This document shows, one piece after another, positions 39,837 to 47,339 of a stretch of DNA of 64,000 bases (position 1 is its first letter; each line of letters opens with the position of its first letter). The notes beneath the pieces are model-generated. The model was given only the letters and a program-made list of their open reading frames with translations, did not search any database and had not been told where the DNA came from. The DNA comes from Streptomyces sp. WMMC500 (GTDB lineage Bacteria; Actinomycetota; Actinomycetes; Streptomycetales; Streptomycetaceae). The translations under genes and the position numbers were made by a program. Location of the stretch: the NCBI RefSeq assembly GCF_027497195.1, contig NZ_CP114905.1, positions 3,944,001 to 4,008,000 on the forward strand. Reading direction: 5' to 3'.

Positions 39837-41033
39837 ATGAGCAGTTCCCTGCCAACTGGCAGCCGGCGTACAGCACTGCCGCTCTTGACGTCCAAGGAGG
39901 CCGCCGGGCTGAAGGCGGACCTCGCTGACGTCATCGAGTACCGCAAGTCCGGGCTGTCCTTGAATCACGTGATCGGCTGCCCCTTGGACTGCGGGTACTG
40001 CATCCGCCACCTGGAGCGGTACGCCAATTTCGAGATGAAGACGCCGCGGGCGCTGATCAGCGACGAGGAAGCGGTCGAGCGCCTGGTGCGGCACCGCTAC
40101 TTCCGGCCGCACATCACGCCCGTGCAGGTGTTCAACAAGGCCACCGACCCCATGCTGCCGCGGGTCAAGCAGCACACGCTCAACACGCTCCGGCTGCTCG
40201 ACGAGCAGAGGCTGACCAACCACGTGCTCGTCATCACCCGATGGCGCGTGGAGCCCGAGGACTGCCAGGTACTCAACAGCTTCCGCAACCTGCGCGTCAC
40301 GGTCCTGGTCACCCACTCCGGCATCCAGCACGAGGGCATCGAACCCGTCGACTCGGCCGTAGCCGTGCGGAGCCTGCGCACTCTCTACGAGCACGCCGAG
40401 ACGTACCGCACCGTGCTGTACTGGCGCCCCGTCGTCCCGGGCCTCAACGACAGCGACGACGACATCGCCACCGCCCGCCAGCTCGCCGAGCACGCCCACG
40501 CCGCGGTGTTCACGGGCCTGTTCTTCCGCGACGAGATCGCCGCCTACTACCGCGACAACAACCTGCCCGAGCCCTACAGCACCACGGCGCGGCGGAAGAT
40601 CCTGCCCGAGCAACTGGAGAGCCGCATCCTGGCCGCGTTCCGCCGGCCGGGCGACACCACGGCGCCGTTCGGCCCGCTGTTCCGCAAGACGTCCTGCGCC
40701 GTCGCCTACGCCCACGGCCTGCCCGACTACAACGGGCACTACGGCATCCGCGAACTGTGCGACATCTGCCCGAAGAAGCAGCTCAGCCTCTGTGCCGCCG
40801 CCCACCGCGCGCCCGACCCGGCCACCGCCGAGGCAGACGCCCGCGCTCTCGGTGCGACCGGGCCGGCGGAGGTCACCGATCGGGCCGTGCTGGTGCAGGG
40901 CCTGAGTGAGCAGCCGCGGTACTTCCTCCAGCATGGCTACGGCTACCAGTTCCACGCCCGCGAACACCCGCACAGCTACCGTAGGCACGGCCGCGCGGAC
41001 ATCGGATGGCGCGGGGAGGAAGGTGCACCGTGA
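39837..41033 (+). CDS. Radical SAM protein (SPL-like)
   Basis: A 398-residue enzyme. The iron-sulfur motif is CPLDCGYC near residue 46 (CxxxCxxC), preceded by LNHVIG, which resembles spore photoproduct lyase-type radical SAM proteins. FNKATDPMLP near 100 and VLYWRPVVPGLND near 197 fit the SAM-binding barrel. A second cysteine set near 315-326 (CDICPKKQLSLC) could hold another cluster. Start ATG 39837 is in good context. Its stop overlaps the exonuclease GTG by 4 bases. The substrate is unknown; nucleic acid is plausible given the partner gene. Confidence 0.82.
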   Translation: MSSSLPTGSRRTALPLLTSKEAAGLKADLADVIEYRKSGLSLNHVIGCPLDCGYCIRHLERYANFEMKTPRALISDEEAVERLVRHRYFRPHITPVQVFNKATDPMLPRVKQHTLNTLRLLDEQRLTNHVLVITRWRVEPEDCQVLNSFRNLRVTVLVTHSGIQHEGIEPVDSAVAVRSLRTLYEHAETYRTVLYWRPVVPGLNDSDDDIATARQLAEHAHAAVFTGLFFRDEIAAYYRDNNLPEPYSTTARRKILPEQLESRILAAFRRPGDTTAPFGPLFRKTSCAVAYAHGLPDYNGHYGIRELCDICPKKQLSLCAAAHRAPDPATAEADARALGATGPAEVTDRAVLVQGLSEQPRYFLQHGYGYQFHAREHPHSYRRHGRADIGWRGEEGAP

Positions 41034-41635
41034 CGTTCACCGACTGGCCCCACCCGCTGTACGTGGTCGACGTCGAGGGCAACGGCGCCAACCCCCCGGA
41101 CCTGGTCGAGGTCGCGGCCATCCCCATTACCGACGGCCGGCCCCGACCGGACGAGGCCCGCCAGTGGCTCATCCGCCCGCCGGTGCCGATCCCGACGCGC
41201 ATCAGCCGCATCCACGGCATCACCAACCAGATGACCGCCGACGCCCCCGCCTGGCCCGAGATCGCCGACGAAGTCGGGCGCATCCTGGACGGCGCGTGGA
41301 TCGCCGCGCACAGCGCGTCCGTGGAGTATCGCGTCCTCGGCCGCCACCTCCCGGACTGGCAGCCCGCCGGCGTCCTCGACACCCTCCGGCTGGCCAGGCA
41401 CACCAACCCCGGCCAATCCGGCTACGGCCTCGACGCGCTCCTCGAACGGACCGGCATCGACCTGTCCGACGCCCCCGGCACCCGGCACCGCGCCGGCTAC
41501 GACGCCCACGCCACCGCCCGGCTGCTCCTCCACCTCGCCGAGCGATACCCCACCTTCGCCGCGATGCAAGCCGCCGCGGTCCCACCGGGGATGCCCGGCG
41601 AGCCCAAGCAGCAGCCGGAGGAGACCCTGTGGTGA
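41030..41635 (+). CDS. DEDDh-type 3'-5' exonuclease
   Basis: A 201-residue exonuclease. Exo I VVDVEGNG near residue 11 (Asp and Glu), SRIHGIT near 63, Exo II-type AHSASVEYRVL near 93, and Exo III HRAGYDAHATARLL near 150 (His and Asp) complete the DEDDh set. It resembles DnaQ-like domains. GTG at 41030 overlaps the radical SAM stop, so the pair is co-translated. Such stand-alone DnaQ-like proteins degrade or trim DNA or RNA ends. Confidence 0.88.
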   Translation: MTFTDWPHPLYVVDVEGNGANPPDLVEVAAIPITDGRPRPDEARQWLIRPPVPIPTRISRIHGITNQMTADAPAWPEIADEVGRILDGAWIAAHSASVEYRVLGRHLPDWQPAGVLDTLRLARHTNPGQSGYGLDALLERTGIDLSDAPGTRHRAGYDAHATARLLLHLAERYPTFAAMQAAAVPPGMPGEPKQQPEETLW

Positions 41636-41809
41636 TCCCGCCCGGACCCTGACCGCCGACCCTGCGCCACGGCGGCCCCGGGAGCGTGTGTCCGCTTCCG
41701 GGGCCGTTCCGTGCGCGCGGTTGGTGACTCCGGGCGAGAGGCTAGATCGCCTGCCCCTCGGGCCAGCAGCGGGCCAGCAACTGATAGCCAGCCAGTCAAA
41801 TAAGCAGTA

Positions 41810-41842
41810 GAGCCCAGGACAGAGACGCTCTGACCTGGGCTC
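41810..41842 (-). terminator. Hairpin terminator of tRNA-Lys
   Basis: GAGCCCAGG (41810-41818) pairs with CCTGGGCTC (41834-41842), and AGAG with CTCT extends the stem around two unpaired bases. Only its right half is duplicated at 35347. Confidence 0.65.
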
Positions 41843-41847
41843 ACGTT

Positions 41848-41885
41848 GTAGGCCGCGTGGGACTCGAACCCACAACCAACGGATT
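41848..41885. repeat. tRNA-side copy of the 38-bp att repeat
   Basis: This is the 3' half of tRNA-Lys, from the anticodon loop through the acceptor end, duplicated exactly at 35366-35403. Confidence 0.8.
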
Positions 41886-41921
41886 AAAAGTCCGGTGCTC
41901 TGCCAATTGAGCTAGCGGCCC
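41849..41921 (-). tRNA. tRNA-Lys(TTT)
   Basis: Read on the minus strand, 73 bases fold into a full cloverleaf. The acceptor is GGGCCGC/GCGGCCT, the D-arm contains AGCTCAATTGGCAGAGC, the anticodon loop is CTTTTAA (anticodon TTT), and the T-arm is GTGGGTTCGAGTCCCAC. CCA is not encoded. The gene remains intact because the integrated segment supplied or preserved its 3' half. Confidence 0.95.
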
Positions 41922-42086
41922 GCCCGGCCAGCATAGCCCGGACCCCGGCGTGCCCCCGAGCGGATATCGCCTGGCGGGCGGGGCGCCGCCCCGGCGGGGG
42001 TGGGAGGGGCTCCGGGGTGGGTGCGGAGGTCGTTGGTTGTGGGGGTCAGAGGGTGGGCCGGCCGGTGGGAGCGCGGGCGGACGCGT

Positions 42087-42115
42087 GTGGGCCCCCTCTG
42101 GGAGAGGGGGCCCAC
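42087..42115 (-). terminator. Strong hairpin after the helicase gene
   Basis: GTGGGCCCCCTC (42087-42098) pairs perfectly with GAGGGGGCCCAC (42104-42115), with a 5-base loop, 12 bases after the helicase stop. Confidence 0.75.
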
Positions 42116-42127
42116 GGGGGTGTTCGG

Positions 42128-44209
42128 TCAGCCCTTGCGGTTGTTGCGGTCCTGGCGCTTCCAGCGGGGCTTGTCCGTGCGGCGGTCGTCCGAGGTGCGG
42201 CGGTCGTGGCCGTACGACGGGCGGCCGTCGCGGCGCTCGCGGCCGGCCGGGCGGTCGCCGCCGAAGCGGGAGCGGTCGGTGTCGCGGCGCTCGTAGGGGC
42301 GGCGGTTGTCGCGGTCGTAGGGGCGGGCCGCGCCGCGGTCGTCGCGGCGGGGGTAGGAGCGGGTGCCGCGGTCGTACGGGCGGGTGCCGCGGTCGTCGCC
42401 GCGGGTGTCGCGCCGGTCGTACGAGCGGGGCTCCCGGGTGCCGTACGAGCGGTCGTCCCGGCGGTCGTCCCTGCGGGCGTCGCGGCGGTCGGACCGGTGG
42501 TCGCGGGTCTCCCGGTTGTCGCGGTAGTCGCGGCTCTCGCGGTTGTTCCGGTAGTCGCGGGTCTCCCGGTTGTCCCGGTAGTCCCGGCGGTTCGACTCCC
42601 CCGACCTGTCGAAGGCGCGGAAGCGCTGCTCCCGCCGGTCGTGCCGCGTCCCCGTGCGGTTGTACGGGCGGTCGGTGCGGTCCTCACGGTCCGTACGGGA
42701 CTCGTACGTCCCCTCCTCCCGTCCGGACTCCGCCGGCCCGTCTGCCCGCTCCGCGGACTCCGCCGACGGCGGCTCCGACGGCTCCGGCGACTGCGGGGTC
42801 ACCCCCGCGCGCGTCGCCAGCCGCGTCGCCTCCGCGCGCAGCTCCACCGCGTGCCTGCGGGCCCGCTCCAACTGGGCCTCCAACTGCGTCACGTCCCGCT
42901 CCGCGGCCGTCGCCGCCTGGGCCGCCGAGTCCGCCTGCACCTCGTCGATCGACCGCGCACCCGTGATCCGCGCCACGTCCGGGTCGAACGCGCCGCGCCC
43001 GCTGATGATGTGCCGCGAGGCGTCCACCGCCGCGTCCTCCAGCAGGCGGAAGACCGTGCGGCGCTGGTGCGGCAGGGCGAGGGAGACGACGGTGCCGGAC
43101 TCGCCGGCGCGGGCCGTGCGGCCCGCGCGGTGCAGGTAGTCCTTGTGGTCGCCGGCCGGGTCGACGTTCAGCACCAGGTCGATGCCGTCGACGTGGATGC
43201 CCCGCGCGGCGACGTCCGTCGCCACCAGCGCGTGCACCCGGCCGTCCTTGAAGTCCGCCAGCGTGTGCGTCCGCGCGCCCTGCGTCATGCCGCCGTGCAG
43301 CGCGGCGGCGCGCACGCCGGTCTCGCGGAGCTGGTCGGCGACGCGGTCGGCGCCGAGCTGGGTGCGAACGAAGACGATCGTGCGGCCCCTGCGCGCCGCG
43401 ATGGCGGCGGTGACCGGGGCCTTGTCGCGCGGCTTCACGACGAGCACGTGGTGGCTCATCGTCGTCACCGCGCCCGCCGACGGGTCCACCTCGTGGCTGA
43501 CCGGGTCGACGAGGTAGCGGTCGACCAGCGTGCCGACACCCTTGTCCAGCGTCGCGGAGAACAGCATCCGCTGCCCGCCCGGCGGCACCTGGTCGAGGAG
43601 CTCGGTGACCTCGGGCAGGAAGCCCAGGTCGGCCATCTGGTCGGCCTCGTCCAGCACGGTGATCTGCACCCGGTCCAGCGAGCAGGCGCCGCGGTCGATG
43701 ACGTCGCGCAGCCGGCCGGGGGTGGCGACGAGGATGTCGACGCCGCGCTCCAGCGCGCCGATCTGGCGGCCCATGGACGTACCGCCGCAGACGACCTTCA
43801 TCGACAGCCGCAGCAGGTCGCCGTAGGGCTGGAGCGCGTCGGCGACCTGCATGGCCAGCTCGCGCGTCGGGGTGAGGATGAGGCCGCGGGGGCGCTTGGG
43901 GTCGGTATGGCCGCCCGCGAGGGTCGCGAGCAGCGGCAGGCCGAAGGAGAGGGTCTTGCCGGAGCCGGTACGGCCGCGGCCGAGGACGTCGCGGCCGGCG
44001 AGGGCGTCGGGGATGGTGGCGGCCTGGATCGGGAACGGAGTGGTGACGCCGTAGTCCGCGAGCTTGGCCACGACCCCGCGGGGCAGGCCGAGGTCGCCGA
44101 ACGTCGGTTCGGGGGCGGTGGCACCGGTCTCCGGGGTCTCGGCCGTCTCGCCGGTCTCCGGGGTCTCCGCCGCTTCGAGGGCAGGGTCGAGCACAGGGGT
44201 TTCAGACAT
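42128..44209 (-). CDS. DEAD-box RNA helicase with Arg/Asp-rich repeat tail
   Basis: A 693-residue ATP-dependent RNA helicase. PFPIQAATIP (Q motif) comes near residue 60, GRGRTGSGKTLS (motif I) near 80, PTRELA near 115, VLDEADQM (motif II) near 183, FSATLDK (SAT) near 217, VATDVAARGIHVDG near 358 and HRAGRTARAG near 388. After about 500 the tail is low complexity. Runs such as DYRDNRETRDYRNN recur, like the RNA-binding tails of cold-shock helicases. ATG at 44209 has no strong ribosome site. Likely used in ribosome assembly or RNA turnover. Confidence 0.93.
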   Translation of the reverse strand: MSETPVLDPALEAAETPETGETAETPETGATAPEPTFGDLGLPRGVVAKLADYGVTTPFPIQAATIPDALAGRDVLGRGRTGSGKTLSFGLPLLATLAGGHTDPKRPRGLILTPTRELAMQVADALQPYGDLLRLSMKVVCGGTSMGRQIGALERGVDILVATPGRLRDVIDRGACSLDRVQITVLDEADQMADLGFLPEVTELLDQVPPGGQRMLFSATLDKGVGTLVDRYLVDPVSHEVDPSAGAVTTMSHHVLVVKPRDKAPVTAAIAARRGRTIVFVRTQLGADRVADQLRETGVRAAALHGGMTQGARTHTLADFKDGRVHALVATDVAARGIHVDGIDLVLNVDPAGDHKDYLHRAGRTARAGESGTVVSLALPHQRRTVFRLLEDAAVDASRHIISGRGAFDPDVARITGARSIDEVQADSAAQAATAAERDVTQLEAQLERARRHAVELRAEATRLATRAGVTPQSPEPSEPPSAESAERADGPAESGREEGTYESRTDREDRTDRPYNRTGTRHDRREQRFRAFDRSGESNRRDYRDNRETRDYRNNRESRDYRDNRETRDHRSDRRDARRDDRRDDRSYGTREPRSYDRRDTRGDDRGTRPYDRGTRSYPRRDDRGAARPYDRDNRRPYERRDTDRSRFGGDRPAGRERRDGRPSYGHDRRTSDDRRTDKPRWKRQDRNNRKG

Positions 44210-44543
44210 GAACGAGCTAAAGCCTTCCACAGTCGTCGGCACGCGCCACGACTCCGCGGCGGAATTACACGGACCGCCTCTTGCGGTCTGCCACGGCAGG
44301 GAAGGGAACGCGCCACACACGGCGCGCTTCGGTGGGGCGCCGGGCAAATGGGATCAAACGATCTACCAGAGTACGCACCCGAGGGCCCGGCTGGCAAATC
44401 AGTTCCGCGGGCAGGGCTCCGGGAGCGGTGCCCGCGGGCGCGCGCTTCGGGTACGCGCCGGTCGGTGCGCCCCGCGACGCGCCCCGTGTCCTCCGCGGGC
44501 GCCGGGGAGTTGAGCCTACGACACGTCCTGAAAGGGGCTCCCC

Positions 44544-45110
44544 ATGCCTGAGCCGACAGCCCGTGCCGCCCTGCGGATCTCAGCCGCCACGATGGCGGTG
44601 CTGGCGCTCGGCGGGTGCATGACCGTCTCCGGCACCGGCCGGCCCGGCGGCGCCCCCGACCCCGGCTCGGGCCGCAGCGGCACCGAGCCCGACGGCGGCG
44701 TACGGGTCAACGACGTACCGTCCGCCGCGGCCGGCGGCACCGGCCCCGGCAGGGCGGGCGGCGCCGGGGGCGCAGCCGGCGGGCGGGACGGCGCCGGAAA
44801 GGACCCCTCGGCTACGGGCCGGCCGGGCGGCGGCGCGGCGGACCCGGCGCCGCCGTCCCCCGGCACCGGCGAGCCCGCCGACGCGGGCGGCGCCGGCGAC
44901 TCCCCGGATCTCCCGCGGCCCACCACCCCGCGTCCCCGCCCCCGGCCGACGGTCCCCGCTCCGGACCCGACGGTCCCCGCCCCGACGCCGACACCCACGC
45001 CGACCCCGACGCCGACCCCCACCGACGATGCGGGCGGCGGAGGCAACGGGGGCAGCGAAGGCGGCACAGGCGGCGCCGGCGGCTCCTCGCCCCAACTCCC
45101 CTCCGCCTGA
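44544..45110 (+). CDS. Pro/Thr/Gly-rich lipoprotein
   Basis: A 188-residue protein. Residues 1-25 form a signal with lipobox LALGGC, so the Cys near 25 should be lipid-modified. The rest is Gly/Ala/Pro-rich with a stretch of about seven Pro-Thr pairs near 150, ending Gly/Ser-rich. No folded domain is visible. It may be a wall-spanning spacer. ATG at 44544 follows AAAGGGG. Confidence 0.7.
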   Translation: MPEPTARAALRISAATMAVLALGGCMTVSGTGRPGGAPDPGSGRSGTEPDGGVRVNDVPSAAAGGTGPGRAGGAGGAAGGRDGAGKDPSATGRPGGGAADPAPPSPGTGEPADAGGAGDSPDLPRPTTPRPRPRPTVPAPDPTVPAPTPTPTPTPTPTPTDDAGGGGNGGSEGGTGGAGGSSPQLPSA

Positions 45111-45183
45111 CCCCGGCTCACCCCGGCTGACCCCGGCTCAGGTCGACCTCCGCCGGCAGCCGGCCCCCGGCCCCGGGCCCCCC

Positions 45184-45543
45184 TCAGCCGTACCCCAGCG
45201 CGTGCAGCCTCTCGTCGTCGATCCCGAAGTGGTGCGCGATCTCGTGCACCACCGTGATCTCCGTCTCCGCCACCACGTCCTCCCGCGACTCGCACATCCG
45301 CAGCGTCGGCCCGCGGTAGATCGTGATCCGGTCCGGCAGCACCCCCGCGTACCACTCGCCGCGCTCCGTCAGGGGCGTGCCCTCGTAGAGGCCGAGCAGG
45401 CCGGGGTCGTCGGGCGGCGGCTCGGGTTCGACGAAGACCGCGACGTTGTCCATCAGCCGGGTCAGCTCCGCCGGGATCCGGTCGAGCGCCTGCGCGACCA
45501 GTTCCTCGAACTCCTCGTTCGGCATGTCCAGCACATGGCCCAT
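45184..45543 (-). CDS. Zincin-like metallopeptidase family protein
   Basis: A 119-residue protein with HEIAHHFGIDDERL near residue 101, the HExxH zinc-protease motif, at the C-terminal end. The N-terminus EEFEELVAQALDRIPAEL is typical of the short metallopeptidase family common in Actinobacteria. It is cytoplasmic and small; physiological substrates are not known. Convergent with the lipoprotein gene and divergent from the phosphoesterase gene. Confidence 0.85.
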   Translation of the reverse strand: MGHVLDMPNEEFEELVAQALDRIPAELTRLMDNVAVFVEPEPPPDDPGLLGLYEGTPLTERGEWYAGVLPDRITIYRGPTLRMCESREDVVAETEITVVHEIAHHFGIDDERLHALGYG

Positions 45544-45588
45544 TCTGCGTCAGACCGCTGAATACCGGGGGGTCACACCGGGCATACG

Positions 45589-47235
45589 ATGCGAATGGCC
45601 CGCGAAGTGCCTTTTGCGGTCTCCCCCGTCCGCGCCCTGTTCGAGCGGCTGCGCCGCGCCCCCGCCCGTGTCCGCCGTTTCCCCGCCGCCGTCCGCCGGC
45701 TGTCCGGCCGGGCCCGGCGGGCGGCGGGGCGGCGACGGGACCCCGGGGGCCGCCGGACCCGCGTCGAGTCGTCCCTCGTCCACCGCCCCCACCCCTACGC
45801 CCGTGCCCTCGGCTTCGCCGCCGTCACCGTCGTCGGGGCCGGGCTCGGGCTGCTCGTCGTCGGCGGGGTCGAGACGTCCGTCGGCCCCATGGACACCCGG
45901 ATGGCGCTCACGCCGTCCGCGACCGGCGACACCCGGATCCGCGTCGCGCCGCTGGGCGCCATCGACATGGACAGCCACGACGCCCCCCTCCGCCTGGACG
46001 TCGAGGTCGAGCGGCTGGACCCCGACCGCTCCCGCGCGCTCGTCGCGCACCCCGAGGAGTTCTCGGGTCTGGAGGAGGAGGTGACCGCCGACATCCGCCG
46101 GAGCACCATCGACCTGGGCGTACGCACCGGCGGTGCCGCCCTCGTCGGAGCCACCGCGCTCGGGCTCGCCGTCTACCGCACGCCGCGCCGCGCGCTGGCC
46201 GCCGGCGGGCTGGCGCTCGCGCTGCTCGCCGCCTCCGGCGCCGCCGCCTTCGCGACGTGGAACCCGAAGTCCGTGCTGGAACCGAAGTACTCCGGGCTGC
46301 TGACCAGCGCGCCCAGCGTCATCGGCGACGCGCGCAGCATCGTCACCGAGTTCGACGTCTACCAGCAGGAGCTGGCCCGCCTGGTCACCAACGTCAGCAA
46401 GCTGTACGACGCCGCCTCCACCCTCCCCGCGTACCGGCCCGACCCCTCCACCGTCCGCTTCCTGCACGTCTCCGACATGCACCTCAACCCCGCCGCCTGG
46501 GGCATCATCCGCTCCCTCGTGGACCAGTACGAGCTGGACGCCGTCATCGACACCGGCGACACGATGGACCACGGCTCGGCCGCCGAGAACGTCTACCTCG
46601 ACCCGATCGCCACCCTCGGCGTCCCGTACGTGTGGGTGCGCGGCAACCACGACTCGCTCACCACCCAGGCCGCCGTCGCCGGCCAGAAGAACGCGCGGGT
46701 CCTGGACGACGGCGAGTCGGTGGTCGTGGCGGGCGTGCGGATCGCGGGCATCGGCGATCCGCAGTTCACCCCGGACCGCTCCGTCGCCGCGGCCGGCGAC
46801 CCGGCGGAGGTCGCGGCGGGCGAGCGGCTGGCCGCGGCGCTCGCCGGGCTGCGGGACCGGGGCCGGCCGGCGGATCTGGCGGTCGCGCACAACCCGGTGG
46901 CGCTGGAGCAGGTCGACGGCCTCGTGCCGCTGGCGCTCGGCGGCCACCGCCACCAGCGCAAGCAGCACGACCTGCCGGAGGGCACGCGGCTGATGGTCGA
47001 GGGCTCGGCGGGCGGCGGCGGGCTGCGGGCGGTGGAGGAGGACGTGCCGGAGAAGGTGTCGGCGTCCGTGCTCTATTTCGACCGGAGTACGCGCCGGCTG
47101 CAGGCGTGGGACGAGATCACGCTGGGCGGGCTGGGACTGACGTCGGCGGAGGTCAGCCGCCATCTGGTCGAGGAGAACCGGCCCGGTGGCGCCGAAGGGA
47201 CGGACCCGCCGGCCGCCCCCGGCGAGGACTCTTGA
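45589..47235 (+). CDS. Membrane-anchored metallophosphoesterase
   Basis: A 548-residue protein. A basic N-terminus comes first, then membrane segments near 70-90 and about 185-225. The catalytic domain begins near 290, with HVSDMHLN, DTGDTMD near 325, RGNHDS near 351, AHNP near 430 and GGHRHQRK near 451. These supply the usual two-metal ligands. Likely an outward- or inward-facing phosphoesterase of the YkuE/UDP-diacylglucosamine-hydrolase type. ATG 45589 or 45595. The substrate is not predictable. Confidence 0.85.
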   Translation: MRMAREVPFAVSPVRALFERLRRAPARVRRFPAAVRRLSGRARRAAGRRRDPGGRRTRVESSLVHRPHPYARALGFAAVTVVGAGLGLLVVGGVETSVGPMDTRMALTPSATGDTRIRVAPLGAIDMDSHDAPLRLDVEVERLDPDRSRALVAHPEEFSGLEEEVTADIRRSTIDLGVRTGGAALVGATALGLAVYRTPRRALAAGGLALALLAASGAAAFATWNPKSVLEPKYSGLLTSAPSVIGDARSIVTEFDVYQQELARLVTNVSKLYDAASTLPAYRPDPSTVRFLHVSDMHLNPAAWGIIRSLVDQYELDAVIDTGDTMDHGSAAENVYLDPIATLGVPYVWVRGNHDSLTTQAAVAGQKNARVLDDGESVVVAGVRIAGIGDPQFTPDRSVAAAGDPAEVAAGERLAAALAGLRDRGRPADLAVAHNPVALEQVDGLVPLALGGHRHQRKQHDLPEGTRLMVEGSAGGGGLRAVEEDVPEKVSASVLYFDRSTRRLQAWDEITLGGLGLTSAEVSRHLVEENRPGGAEGTDPPAAPGEDS

Positions 47236-47260
47236 CAGCACTCCGTCACAAGAATTAACT
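47232..47260 (+). promoter_or_regulatory. Sigma-70-type promoter of the GH97 gene
   Basis: TTGACA (47232-47237), 17 bases, then TTAACT (47255-47260). It starts inside the end of the phosphoesterase gene and lies 79 bases before the GH97 start. Confidence 0.5.
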
Positions 47261-47339
47261 CAACCAGACTCGAACAAACAGAGTGCAACACGCCAGTTCT
47301 CCCGGTTCCTCCTGCTCATCCGATGTGTAAGGAGTACCC

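Noticed and set aside
42400..42650. DNA tandem repeats at the end of the helicase gene as a mobile or regulatory array
   Set aside because: They encode the Arg/Asp-rich tail of the DEAD-box protein and stay in frame, so they are a coding repeat.
45110..45145. Repeated CCCCGGCTGA/CA units after the lipoprotein gene as a regulatory array
   Set aside because: Only three imperfect copies directly after a stop codon; more likely slippage in GC-rich DNA.
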